From the NCBI RefSeq assembly GCF_900104485.1, contig NZ_FMXQ01000005.1, forward strand, positions 62,001 to 126,000: a DNA stretch of 64,000 nucleotides, read 5' to 3'. Source of the DNA: Bauldia litoralis. Lineage in GTDB: Bacteria > Pseudomonadota > Alphaproteobacteria > Rhizobiales > Kaistiaceae. Position 1 is the first letter of the stretch; every line of letters starts with the position of its first letter. A program made the position numbers and the translations under genes. The notes under the pieces are model-generated. The model searched no databases, was not told the origin of the DNA, and worked only from the letters and a program-made list of their open reading frames with translations. Below, piece after piece: positions 26,582 to 35,021 of this stretch.

Positions 26582-27496
26582 TTACGGGAAGGCGGTCTTC
26601 TGGAATTCCGTGCGTTCCACCTTGTTGACGATCGGCGGGATGGTCCGGACATAGGCGACCACCGCGTCGAGGTCCTCCGGCGTCATGTTGGCGAAGAACG
26701 GGAACGGCATCGGCGGCGAGAGATGCGTGCCATCCGGCCGGACACCCTGGGTGATCGCCTTCTTGATGTCTTCGTCGCTCCACTTGCCGAGGCCGGTCTC
26801 GGGATCTGAGGTGATGTTCGGCGTCGACACCACCGCTCCCGGCGCGAGCTGGATCATGAAGCCACCGGCGCCGAGGGCGTTCGCGAAATCGGGAACACCG
26901 TTGGCGTCCGGGCCGGTGTGGCACTCGAAACAATGGGACAGGGCGTTGACGATATAGCCGCCATAGGCCACCTGGTCGCTCGGATCCGGCGCCGGCTCGC
27001 CCTTGGCGGGGGGCATAGGCTGCTGCGGAAATCCGTAAGTCGATTCCGGCACCTCGTTATGAACCCCCTTGACGGTGCGCAGGTAGGCGACGATCGCCTT
27101 CACATCGTCGTCCGACATCATGTTGTAGCTGGGTACGGGCATCGGCGGGAAGATGATGTCCCCTTCCGGCGTCGTCCCCTCGCGAATTGCCGTGATGATC
27201 TCTTCGTCGGTCCAGGTACCGATCCCGGTCTCCGCGTCCTGCGTGATGTTGGCCGCGTAAGCGTCGATGCCCGTGTCGACGATCCGGAAACCTCCGGCGA
27301 ACTCCTTGCCGGGAACGGGTGACATGTCCTCGGCGCGGGTATCGTGGCAATTGCCGCAAGCCACCGGGCCGTTCATCAGATACTCACCGCGCTTGACCAG
27401 CGCGTCATCGTCCTGCGCAGTTCCCGGCAACGACGACGCGACCAGCAGGGTCGTTGCGGCAATGAAGGCCTGATAAGATGACTTACTCCGTGACAT
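26582..27496 (-). CDS. Diheme c-type cytochrome
   Basis: 304 residues from the ATG at 27494-27496 (GGGAGG upstream). A Sec signal peptide covers about residues 1-27. Two class-I cytochrome c domains are visible: CGNCH at 47-51 and CFECH at 189-193. Candidate axial methionines lie in PPMPVPSYNMM and PPMPFPFF. The protein is periplasmic. It is related to the cytochrome subunits of membrane-bound sugar/alcohol dehydrogenases, but no dehydrogenase is beside it. Instead it follows the multicopper oxidase gene on the same strand (106 bp), so it may pass electrons to or from that enzyme. That pairing is inferred. Confidence 0.9.
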   Translation of the reverse strand: MSRSKSSYQAFIAATTLLVASSLPGTAQDDDALVKRGEYLMNGPVACGNCHDTRAEDMSPVPGKEFAGGFRIVDTGIDAYAANITQDAETGIGTWTDEEIITAIREGTTPEGDIIFPPMPVPSYNMMSDDDVKAIVAYLRTVKGVHNEVPESTYGFPQQPMPPAKGEPAPDPSDQVAYGGYIVNALSHCFECHTGPDANGVPDFANALGAGGFMIQLAPGAVVSTPNITSDPETGLGKWSDEDIKKAITQGVRPDGTHLSPPMPFPFFANMTPEDLDAVVAYVRTIPPIVNKVERTEFQKTAFP

Positions 27497-27602
27497 GGGT
27501 GCCTCCCAATCATCAGTGGAGCAATTTTCTACCATTCAGAACTGTTCCAAGGAAGCGACGTTCGATCGGTGACGGGCGCCCGATACACAATCCTTGCGTG
27601 TG

Positions 27603-29060
27603 TCAGGCGACTTCGACGTAGCCCATCATTCCGGTCTCCTGGTGCTCGATGACGTGGCAATGGAACATCCATTTGCCGGGGTTGTCGGCGACGAAGGCGA
27701 CCTCCACCGTCTCCTCCGGCATGAGCAGCACCGTATCGGCATGATGGACCGGAATGTCGCGCTTGTTGGAACTCAAGACCTTGAAGCTGTGCCCGTGGAT
27801 ATGGATCGGATGCATGATCTGGCTGGCATTCTCCAGCGTCAGGACATAGGAGCGGCCCAGTCGCAACACGGCCAGCGGCGGCGGGATGACGGCATGATCC
27901 CGCCCCGGCCACTCGACGCCGTTGATCGTCCAGAACGCGTCCGTCGAAAGGCAGAGCGAGCCGAGGAGCATTCGTTCGACCGGATCGTCGGTCACCGGCA
28001 GCGCCGTGCCCTTGCCGGCAGCGAAGGAGAATGTCAGGCGTTCGGCCGAGGCGAGGTCCGGCTCGGCGATCCGACCGGCTCGTAGCGGCCGGGGGTCGAA
28101 GGCCTGCGCGCTCCCCGCCGGCCCCGCGCCGACCAGGCGGGCCAGCGGTACGACCGGATCGACGCGGCGGTCGACTAACCGGGCGACGCCGCCTTCGCGG
28201 GGGGAACGTATCACCAGGTCGAGGCGGCTTGCCGGGGCCAGCAGCCAAGACGTGAGCGCGAAGGGCGGCACCGCGATACCGTCTATCGCGATGACGGCCG
28301 CATCGGCATCCTCGATCGCGATCTCCATGACGCGGGTGCGATCGCTGTCGATCAGGCGCAGGCGGCAATCGGCGGAGGCCGGAAGCCTGATTTCCGTATC
28401 CGTGCCGCCGTTGGCGCTGCGCAGGTTGCCATAGGTGCCGGCCTTGCTAGCACCGCGCGTCGTGCTGAAGCTTCGGAACGTCCCGTTGTCGAGATCAATC
28501 GGCCAGTCGCACAGCAGAACCGTCTCGTCGGCCGCGTAGGGCTCGGTCGTGTCACCGTCGACGATCAGGATTCCGACGAGGCCCCGCCCCAGTTGCTCGG
28601 CGGTGTTGCAGTGGGTGTGGAAGAAGAAGGTGCCGGTATCCGGTGGCACGAAGCTGTAGCGGAAACGCTGGCCCGGCTCGACCGGCGGCTGGACGAGATA
28701 GGGCACACCGTCCTGGTCGTTAGGCAGGCGGATGCCATGCCAGTGGATCGAGGTGTGCTCGGTCTCGCCTGGCAGACTATTCTCAAGCAAGACGTCGAGC
28801 CGATCGCCGAGCGACAGGCGGGCGACAGGCGGCCAGGCGCCGTCGGAGAACGTCCACATCGGCATCCGGTGACCGGCGAAACAGGGTAGTGCCGTTGGCC
28901 GCTCCGCTGCCGTGAAGTCGAGCCGCACCACGCTGCCCGCCGATGGATCGGCGGGGGCAGGCAGCGGACTGCCCATGGCCGTGCCGCGGGCGACACCAGC
29001 GACCGCGGCGCCCGAGGCGAGGCAGGCGGTTCCGGCGAGGAAATGGCGGCGCGTGAGCAT
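27603..29060 (-). CDS. Tat-exported multicopper oxidase
   Basis: 485 residues from the ATG at 29058-29060; a TTG 12 bp upstream is also in frame. The N-terminus LTRRHFLAGTACLASGAAVAG is a twin-arginine signal in style. All copper ligand motifs are present: HWHGIRLP, FFFHTHCNTAEQ, HPIHIHGHSF, and FHCHVIEHQETGMM, the last with the HCH plus axial Met of the type 1 site. Three cupredoxin domains are expected. Members oxidise phenols, cuprous ions or other donors with O2; CueO-like copper tolerance or laccase activity are both possible. No methionine-rich insert typical of CueO is evident. A diheme cytochrome c gene follows. Confidence 0.92.
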   Translation of the reverse strand: MLTRRHFLAGTACLASGAAVAGVARGTAMGSPLPAPADPSAGSVVRLDFTAAERPTALPCFAGHRMPMWTFSDGAWPPVARLSLGDRLDVLLENSLPGETEHTSIHWHGIRLPNDQDGVPYLVQPPVEPGQRFRYSFVPPDTGTFFFHTHCNTAEQLGRGLVGILIVDGDTTEPYAADETVLLCDWPIDLDNGTFRSFSTTRGASKAGTYGNLRSANGGTDTEIRLPASADCRLRLIDSDRTRVMEIAIEDADAAVIAIDGIAVPPFALTSWLLAPASRLDLVIRSPREGGVARLVDRRVDPVVPLARLVGAGPAGSAQAFDPRPLRAGRIAEPDLASAERLTFSFAAGKGTALPVTDDPVERMLLGSLCLSTDAFWTINGVEWPGRDHAVIPPPLAVLRLGRSYVLTLENASQIMHPIHIHGHSFKVLSSNKRDIPVHHADTVLLMPEETVEVAFVADNPGKWMFHCHVIEHQETGMMGYVEVA

Positions 29061-29152
29061 GGGCGTGAGCAACCCCGGAGTCGAACAGCAGCCTGGACAC
29101 TGAGCGAGGACGGAGACTGCTGCCTCCCGCGGCCAAATTCAAGCCGGCCGGC

Positions 29153-30322
29153 TCAATCCAGCGTCCGCCGATAGCGCAACAGAGCGATGCCGGCGACCAC
29201 CCCCCAGAAGACAAAGAGCGGCCAGATGTTGTTGGCGACTTCCGGCAGGCCGCCGCCCTTCAGCATGACGCCGCGCACCACCCGCAGATAGTGGGTGAGC
29301 GGCAATCCCTGGCCGAGGACCTGCGCCCAGTCCGGCATGCCGCGGAAGGGGAACATGAAGCCGGAAAGGAGGATCGACGGCAGGAAGAAGAAGAAGGTCA
29401 TCTGCATCGCCTGCATCTGGTTGCGGGCGATGGTCGAGAAAGTATAGCCGAGCGTCACATTCGCGGAGATGAACAGCAGCGTGACGGCGAGCAAGAGCCA
29501 CATCGGCCCCTTCATCGGCACGGCGAAAAGCACCGCCGCGGCCAGCAGGATCACCGCCACCTGGACGAAGCCAAAGCCGATATAGGGGACGATCTTGCCG
29601 ATCATGATCTCGTAGGGCCGGGCCGGCATCGCCATCAGGTTCTCGATCGTGCCGCGCTCGACCTCGCGGGTCAGCGCCAGCGCGGTCATCAGGATCGTCG
29701 TCATCGTCAGGATGGTGCCGAGCAGGCCGGGGACGATGTTGTAGGCGGTGATGCCTTCCGGATTGTAGAGGCGGTGGACGACGACATCGACCGGCAGGGT
29801 GCCGGGGGCGAGGAAGGCGAGCGACCCGGTGGTCTGGACCGCCAGCGCCTTGCCGACGATCTCGTCGAGCTGGCCCAGGGCATTGGCGGTGGCAGCGGGG
29901 TCGGTGGCGTCGGCCTCGACCAGCAATTGCGGGCGCTCGCCGCGGACCAGCTTGCGCTGGAAGTCGACGGGGATCGTGACGATGTAGTTGATGTCGCCGC
30001 GCGCCAGCTTCTCCCGCGCCGCCGCCTCGCCGGTCGCCTGCGGATCGACCTCGAAATAGTCGGAGAGCTGCATGCCGGTGACGATGGCGCGGCCGGCCGG
30101 GCCGTTGTCGGCGACGATGACGGCGGTCGGCAGGCGCTTCGGGTCGGTGTTGATGGCGTAGCCGAAGAGCACGAGCTGGAGGATCGGCACGCCGATGATC
30201 ATGGCGAAGGTCAGCCGGTCGCGGCGCATCTGGATGGTCTCCTTGACCATCACCGCCATGATGCGGGTCCAGGAGAACGCGCGGAGCTTCTTTCGGCCGG
30301 TCGAGGCCGGGAGCGCGGTCAT
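29153..30322 (-). CDS. ABC-2 type transporter permease (YbhS/YhhJ-like)
   Basis: 389 residues from the ATG at 30320-30322; upstream frame extension is discarded. Layout: one N-terminal membrane helix (RLTFAMIIGVPILQLVLFGY), a large extracytoplasmic domain (about residues 50-180), then five helices with the ABC-2 signature region EVERGTIENLMAMPARPYEI. It forms the membrane part of a DrrB/YbhS-like exporter together with the ATPase at 30699. In E. coli two permeases (YbhS, YbhR) serve this system; here there is one, which would homodimerise. A ~376-bp repeat-filled gap separates it from the ATPase gene. Confidence 0.9.
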   Translation of the reverse strand: MTALPASTGRKKLRAFSWTRIMAVMVKETIQMRRDRLTFAMIIGVPILQLVLFGYAINTDPKRLPTAVIVADNGPAGRAIVTGMQLSDYFEVDPQATGEAAAREKLARGDINYIVTIPVDFQRKLVRGERPQLLVEADATDPAATANALGQLDEIVGKALAVQTTGSLAFLAPGTLPVDVVVHRLYNPEGITAYNIVPGLLGTILTMTTILMTALALTREVERGTIENLMAMPARPYEIMIGKIVPYIGFGFVQVAVILLAAAVLFAVPMKGPMWLLLAVTLLFISANVTLGYTFSTIARNQMQAMQMTFFFFLPSILLSGFMFPFRGMPDWAQVLGQGLPLTHYLRVVRGVMLKGGGLPEVANNIWPLFVFWGVVAGIALLRYRRTLD

Positions 30323-30363
30323 GACGCAAGTGCCGGGGGTTCGCGGGCTTCGCCAGCCGGGTG

Positions 30364-30411
30364 TGCGTCCTTCGAGGCTCGGGCCTTGCCCTCGCACCTC
30401 AGGATGGCGAG
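30364..30411 (-). repeat. Dispersed Rhizobiales-type intergenic repeat, inverted copy
   Basis: Read on the minus strand it begins CTCGCCATCCTGAGGTG and ends CTCGAAGGACGCA, the same ends as the plus-strand copy at 30467-30512. The middle arm is variable. I recognise the end sequences as a common dispersed intergenic repeat in this order (knowledge, not searched). Confidence 0.7.
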
Positions 30412-30466
30412 GGGGGTGCTTGGGGGAGCGACGACCACCGATATCCGGGCATCATGAAACCACCCA

Positions 30467-30512
30467 CCTCGCCATCCTGAGGTGCTCCGCGCAGCGGAGC
30501 CTCGAAGGACGC
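30467..30512 (+). repeat. Dispersed Rhizobiales-type intergenic repeat, direct copy
   Basis: Contains the perfect hairpin GCTCCGC-GCA-GCGGAGC between the conserved CCATCCTGAGGT and CCTCGAAGGACGC ends. With the inverted copy 55 bp away it can form a long cruciform or transcript hairpin between the ABC ATPase and permease genes. Confidence 0.75.
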
Positions 30513-30564
30513 AGCGGCTTGTGCCCCGGGGGGGCGCTCCCTCCACCACCCTTCGGGCGGCCCA

Positions 30565-30586
30565 CCTCCCCCGTGAACGGGGGAGG
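30565..30586 (-). repeat. GC-rich hairpin within the repeat region
   Basis: CCTCCCCC and GGGGGAGG with loop GTGAAC, a perfect 8-bp stem. The whole 30323-30698 interval holds these repeats and no convincing gene; it may attenuate transcription between ATPase and permease. Confidence 0.55.
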
Positions 30587-30698
30587 ACAAGCCATGACCT
30601 CGACACTGCGACGCTCCCCCGCGCGCGGGCGCGGCGCGATCGGGGAGGAACCGGTGCGAAGCGATGGTGGCGAGGGCGCTCCCCTTGCCTCACCGGCC

Positions 30699-31649
30699 TC
30701 ACGCCCTCGCCTCCGGCTCGCTGCCATCGAAATTGTCGGCGGTCTGGCCCATCAGGCGGATGAAGACGTCCTCGAGGCTGGTGGCGTCGGGCTCGGCGGT
30801 GGCGCCGGTGCCGGCGATCGCTTCGTTGACGGCGCGTTCGAGCAACTGCTGGTCGGTGCCGACGACATGCAGGTCGTTGCCGAAGGAGGCGACCTGCTCG
30901 ATGCCGGGACGATCGCGCAGGCGGCGGGCAAGCGTCGCGGTGCCCCCTCCCCTGACGACGAAGGTATGCAGGCCGGAGGCGGCGATGACTTCCGGCACCG
31001 TGCCGCGGGCTACGACGCGGCCATAGGCGATGTAGACGATGCGATGGCAGCGCTCGGCCTCGTCCATGTAGTGGGTCGAAACCAGCACAGTCAGGCCGCT
31101 GTCGGCGAGGTCGTGGATCTCGTCCCAGAACTCGCGCCGCGCCTTGGGGTCGACGCCGGCGGTCGGCTCGTCGAGAAGCAGGAGTTGCGGCTTGTGCATG
31201 ACGCAGGCGGCGAGCGCCAGCCGCTGCTTCCAGCCGCCGGACAGTGTGCCGGCGAGCTGGTGCTGGCGGTTGGTCAGGCCGAGCTGCGCCAGCGTCCGGT
31301 CGACATGCCCGGCGCGCGGCGTCAGGTCGTAGAGCCGGGCGACGAAGTCGAGATTCTCCCGGATCGTCAGGTCCTCGTAGAAGGAGAAGCGCTGGGTCAT
31401 GTAACCGACCTCCAGCTTGATACGGTCGGCCTCGCTGGTGATGTCGTAGCCGAGGCAGGTGCCGCTGCCGGCATCGGGCTTCAGCAGCCCGCAGATCATC
31501 CGGATGGTGGTGGTCTTGCCGGAGCCGTTGGGGCCGAGGAAGCCGACGATCTCGCCCCGCGCGACGGTCATGTCGACCTGATCGACGACCGTCTTGCCGC
31601 TGAAGACCTTGGTCAGGCCCTCGATGTCGATGATCGCCGCGCCGGTCAC
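30699..31649 (-). CDS. ABC transporter ATP-binding protein (YbhF/DrrA-like)
   Basis: 316 residues, single nucleotide-binding domain. It starts at a GTG whose first bases overlap the stop of the membrane-fusion gene by 4 bp. Walker A is GPNGSGKTT, the signature LSGGWKQRLALA, Walker B LLLLDEPTAGVDP, and the H-loop VSTHYMDEAERC. The C-terminal extension (~residues 225-316) resembles DrrA/CcmA-type exporters. It drives export by the permease at 29153, with the periplasmic fusion protein encoded just upstream. E. coli YbhF is a double ATPase; this one has a single domain and must dimerise. Confidence 0.92.
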   Translation of the reverse strand: MTGAAIIDIEGLTKVFSGKTVVDQVDMTVARGEIVGFLGPNGSGKTTTIRMICGLLKPDAGSGTCLGYDITSEADRIKLEVGYMTQRFSFYEDLTIRENLDFVARLYDLTPRAGHVDRTLAQLGLTNRQHQLAGTLSGGWKQRLALAACVMHKPQLLLLDEPTAGVDPKARREFWDEIHDLADSGLTVLVSTHYMDEAERCHRIVYIAYGRVVARGTVPEVIAASGLHTFVVRGGGTATLARRLRDRPGIEQVASFGNDLHVVGTDQQLLERAVNEAIAGTGATAEPDATSLEDVFIRLMGQTADNFDGSEPEARA

Positions 31650-32605
31650 GACCCGGCTCCGGGCACGAGCGCGACATCGACGGGCTGGCCGACCTTGAGG
31701 AGCGCGGCCTCGCCCAGCGGCCTGGCATCGACCCGGAAGACCAGCTTGTCGCGGTTGTCCTTGGAGTAGATGACCGGCGGCGTGAACTCGGCCTCGGTGG
31801 CGATGAAGGTGATCTCGGCGGTGAGACCGTCCTCGCAGTTGTCGCAGGCGACGGCGACGGTTTCGCCGAGCTCTACCCCGGCCAGCATCGGTTCGGGCAG
31901 GAAAAAGCGGATCTTCTTGTTGGCCTCGGGCAACAGCGAGACGACCGGCTGGCCGGCGGCAACCCGCTCCCCGGGCTCGAAGAAGGTTTCCTCGACGAAC
32001 CCATCGGCCGGCGCCAGCAGGGTCCGGCGGTCGAGGGCGATATGAGCCTGGGACAAGGCCGAGTCGAGGACGGCCACGTTGCGCTCGGCCGCGTCGATCT
32101 CCTCGGCGCGGGCCGGCAGCCGGGCAACGTCGAGCTGGCGTTCGATGGCCTGGAGCTTGGCCAGCGCGGTGTCACGCCGGGCCGTGGCATCGTCGACGGC
32201 GGTATTGGAGACGACCCCTTTCTCCCGAAGCTGAACCTGGCGGGCATGATCCTCGTCGGCGAGCTTGAAGGCAGTTTGCGCCTCGCGGAGTTCCGCCTCG
32301 ATGACGCTGATCTCCTCCGGCCGCTTGCCGGAGAGCAGGTTGGCGAGTTGCGCCCTGGCCTGGGCGAGGCGTGCTTCAGCGCCGGCGATCGCCTCCTCCT
32401 CGTCGGACGAATCGAGACGGGCCAGCACGTCGCCCTCGGCGATCATCGCACCCGCCGTCGCCGGGCGCTCGACGACCCGGCCGGGGGTCTCGGGCGAGAC
32501 GTAGACATAGGTGCCTTCGACATAGCCCTGGAGGGACTCGTCGTTCGACCCGAAGCAGCCGGCCAGCAGCCCCGCGGCGCAAAGGACAACCGGCCGGGTC
32601 CTCAT
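31646..32605 (-). CDS. HlyD-family membrane-fusion lipoprotein (YbhG-like)
   Basis: 319 residues. An N-terminal lipobox (LLAGC, C17) marks it as a lipoprotein, unlike E. coli YbhG, which has a plain signal peptide. A beta-barrel/lipoyl part (YVYVSPETPGRVVERPATAGAMIAEGD in segments) is followed by a long coiled-coil hairpin at ~residues 70-180 and a return lipoyl half (LLAPADGFVEETFFEPGERV). It bridges the inner-membrane exporter to the outer membrane. Overlaps of 4 bp with both the TetR gene upstream and the ATPase gene downstream show tight coupling. Confidence 0.92.
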   Translation of the reverse strand: MRTRPVVLCAAGLLAGCFGSNDESLQGYVEGTYVYVSPETPGRVVERPATAGAMIAEGDVLARLDSSDEEEAIAGAEARLAQARAQLANLLSGKRPEEISVIEAELREAQTAFKLADEDHARQVQLREKGVVSNTAVDDATARRDTALAKLQAIERQLDVARLPARAEEIDAAERNVAVLDSALSQAHIALDRRTLLAPADGFVEETFFEPGERVAAGQPVVSLLPEANKKIRFFLPEPMLAGVELGETVAVACDNCEDGLTAEITFIATEAEFTPPVIYSKDNRDKLVFRVDARPLGEAALLKVGQPVDVALVPGAGS

Positions 32606-33345
32606 GGCGTCGCCTCACTGTCGAGGATCGCCGCGACCTGGCGCAAGACCTGTCGCTTGATGTCGGCGCGCTGCGTCTCGCCGACCGCCGACCACTCCAT
32701 GCGGCGCAGGACCAGCGCCTGCGCGACCCGAAAGACGAGGATCTGGCCCATCATGGTGAAGACCAGGAGTTTGATCGCCTCGTCTTCTTCGTTGCGGCCA
32801 AGGATCGTCGCGACCAGCCGGGCGCAAAGCGCGTGGGCGCCGCCCATGAAACCGTAGATGACGTCGAAGGCGCCGGTCGGCTGCAATTGCTCCCGGACGA
32901 TGAAGCGGGCCCAAAGCTCCGCCTCGTCGTCGCCAAGGATCACGTCGACATAGGTCGCGAGCATCGTGAGCAACATGGCGCGGGCGGCTTCGGGGGTGGC
33001 CGCGGCCTCGGGGGCGGCGGCGGCGGCCATTGCCGGTCCGACGAGACTGCCTGTGCGCTCGACGATGTATTCGGCGACCGCGTTGTGCAGCTCTTCCTTG
33101 CCACCGAAGTGGTAGACGATGGCAGCGAGATTGGCATCGGCCTCGCGCGCGATCTGGCGGGTGGTCGCGCCCTCGTATCCCTCGCGCCCGAAGACATCGA
33201 GGGCGGCGGCGATGAGGCGGGCGCGGGTCTCGGCACCGCGATCGCGGCGGGCGCGGCGATAGTGACGCGACCCTGTTGCGGTCTGTTCCAGCGGTTCTCC
33301 GGCTTCGCGACCGCCCGGCGACGTTTTTTCCACTGACGATGTCAT
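32602..33345 (-). CDS. TetR-family regulator with CecR-type C-terminal domain
   Basis: 247 residues from the ATG at 33343-33345; a TTG at 33399 would add 18 residues. The helix-turn-helix lies at about residues 40-85 (TRARLIAAALDVFGREGYEGATTRQIAREADANLAAIVYHFGGKEEL, in segments), followed by an all-helical ligand domain of the CecR/DUF1956 type. In E. coli CecR (YbiH) controls the ybhGFSR exporter, and gene order here is the same: regulator, fusion protein, ATPase, permease. It is the first gene of that operon, so autoregulation is likely. Inducer is unknown; E. coli CecR affects cefoperazone and chloramphenicol sensitivity. Confidence 0.9.
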   Translation of the reverse strand: MTSSVEKTSPGGREAGEPLEQTATGSRHYRRARRDRGAETRARLIAAALDVFGREGYEGATTRQIAREADANLAAIVYHFGGKEELHNAVAEYIVERTGSLVGPAMAAAAAPEAAATPEAARAMLLTMLATYVDVILGDDEAELWARFIVREQLQPTGAFDVIYGFMGGAHALCARLVATILGRNEEDEAIKLLVFTMMGQILVFRVAQALVLRRMEWSAVGETQRADIKRQVLRQVAAILDSEATP

Positions 33346-33370
33346 CCCTGTCGAATCCTTTGATCGTATT

Positions 33371-33400
33371 TCACTCACACGAATGATTATTGAAGTCAAT
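33371..33400. promoter_or_regulatory. Candidate operator(s) of the CecR-like regulator
   Basis: Two imperfect dyads lie 25-55 bp upstream of the regulator start: TCACTC-N4-GAATGA (33371-33386, one mismatch) and ATTGA-AG-TCAAT (33389-33400, perfect). The AT-rich stretch contrasts with its surroundings. Either may be the TetR operator. Confidence 0.45.
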
Positions 33401-33715
33401 CGTTTGATTTAATATCGCCTGATGGTGTGAAGCGGTGTGTCCCGTGCAATGAGCCTGCCAGCACGAGACGGGATTGGCCAAGGTGCAGAAGGTTGTCCCA
33501 GGTCGTGGCTGATCGGCGCGGGACGCGCGGCTAGGTGCAGCGGGATGATCCAGGTGTGACGGGCGGGCTTGTGGCGTGGCCGTGCCGCCCCCGCTGGACC
33601 GGATCCGGAGTGGCTGGCCCTTCCGGGCCAGACCTGCGGTCGCCAGATCGGTCGCAATATGCCGACACGAACTGGCAGGCTCCGGACCTCCGGGACGACG
33701 AGAACCGGGATCGAT
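33401..33715. other. Intergenic region without recognised gene
   Basis: About 315 bp between the 3' end of the FAD oxidoreductase gene and the TetR promoter. It contains the perfect hairpin CTGGCCC-TTCC-GGGCCAG (33614-33631), 85 bp beyond the puuB stop, which may end the puu transcript though it lacks a T-run. Open frames here show no protein family character. Confidence 0.5.
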
Positions 33716-34993
33716 CTAGAGCCGGTCGCGGAGGGCGTACCACGACATGCCGGCGACCAGCGCCGGGTAGCGGAGGAGCCGGCCGCCGGGGAATGGCGGA
33801 CAGGGCAGCGCGGCGAAGGCGTCGAAGCGCGAGGCGTCGCCGGCGATGGCATCGGCGATCAGCTTGCCGGCGAAGGGCGCCAGCGCCACCCCCTGCCCCG
33901 AATAGCCGGCCGCGACATACACGCCCGGCCGAAGCCGCCGGACGAACGGAAGCCGGCGCATGGTGATCGCCAGCCGTCCACCCCAGGCGTAGTCGACGCG
34001 CGTGCCCTTGAGTTGCGGATAAATGGTGAGCAGGTGGCGGGTGACGAAGGCGGCAATATCGGTCCGTTCGCTGCGCGCATAGGACTCGCCGCCGCCGAAA
34101 ATCAGTCGGCCGTCGGCTGTCGGTCGGAAGTAGTAGACGACGAAGCGGGTATCGGAGACCGCAGCACCTCCGGGGATCAGGCCGCCCGGCCGGCCGGCGC
34201 CGATCGGCGCGGTCGCCAGGATGTAATTGTCGATCGGCATGACCCGGGCGTCGGTCTCGTCGTCGATGCCCTCGATGTAGCCGTTGCCGGCGAGGATCAC
34301 CGTGTCGGCGGTGACTCGGCCCTTGTCGGTTTCCACCATCCAGCGGCCGGACTTCGCAACCCGGGTGGCGCGGGTGCCCTCGAAGATGCGGGCGCCGGCT
34401 TTCGCGGCGGCACGGGCGAGGCCGCGGGCGAATTTCAGCGGATCGAGATGGCCGGCGCCGTTGTCGAGGCGGCCGCCGAAGTAGCGGTCGGTGCCGATGG
34501 CGGCGGAGACCGCCTCGCGATCGAGCCACTCGACGGCCTCGTAGCCGTAGTCGCGGCGCAGCGTCTCGACATAGGCGCGTTCCTCGGCGACGAGACGCGG
34601 CTTGTGCACCGCCTCGATCAGGCCAAGCCGCCAGTCGCAGTCGATGCGGTGGCGGGCGATCAGGCCAAGGGTCAGCGCCTTGGCCTCCTCGCCGAGACGC
34701 CACAGGCGGCGAGCATCGTCCGGGCTGAACTGCGCCGCCAGCCAGTCCTGGTCGCGGCGCTGGCCGGAATGCATCTGGCCGCCGTTGCGACCGGAAGCGC
34801 CCCAGCCGACGCTGTTGGCCTCGACGACCACCGCATCGACGCCGCGCTCGGCCAGATGAAGGGCGGCCGACAGGCCGGTATAGCCGCCGCCGATAATGGC
34901 GACGTCGGCACTGACCGGCTCGGCCAGCGTCGGATAGACCGGCACCGGATCGGCCGAGGCGGCGTACAAGGATGGCGCGTCGGGCAGCCTCAT
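33716..34993 (-). CDS. puuB: FAD-dependent gamma-glutamylputrescine oxidase-type oxidoreductase
   Basis: 425 residues, DAO family. The FAD-binding dinucleotide fold is at residues ~31-45 (VAIIGGGYTGLSAALHLAE), with ASGRNGGQMHSGQ, the flavin region typical of PuuB/OrdL proteins, near 67-79; GNGYIEGID and VAAGYSGQGVALAPFAGKL complete the family pattern. It oxidises gamma-glutamylputrescine to the aldehyde, releasing H2O2 and ammonia. The gene order puuA, cupin, puuB on one strand, next to a polyamine importer, supports this substrate. A related sarcosine/glycine-type oxidase activity cannot be excluded by sequence reading. Confidence 0.88.
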   Translation of the reverse strand: MRLPDAPSLYAASADPVPVYPTLAEPVSADVAIIGGGYTGLSAALHLAERGVDAVVVEANSVGWGASGRNGGQMHSGQRRDQDWLAAQFSPDDARRLWRLGEEAKALTLGLIARHRIDCDWRLGLIEAVHKPRLVAEERAYVETLRRDYGYEAVEWLDREAVSAAIGTDRYFGGRLDNGAGHLDPLKFARGLARAAAKAGARIFEGTRATRVAKSGRWMVETDKGRVTADTVILAGNGYIEGIDDETDARVMPIDNYILATAPIGAGRPGGLIPGGAAVSDTRFVVYYFRPTADGRLIFGGGESYARSERTDIAAFVTRHLLTIYPQLKGTRVDYAWGGRLAITMRRLPFVRRLRPGVYVAAGYSGQGVALAPFAGKLIADAIAGDASRFDAFAALPCPPFPGGRLLRYPALVAGMSWYALRDRL

Positions 34994-35021
34994 GGGGATC
35001 GCGCCTGCCGGCTATGCAGTC

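Noticed and set aside
30595-30760. Short open frames in the ABC operon gap
   Set aside because: They lie in repeats and GC-rich hairpins, show no ribosome binding site and no protein character.
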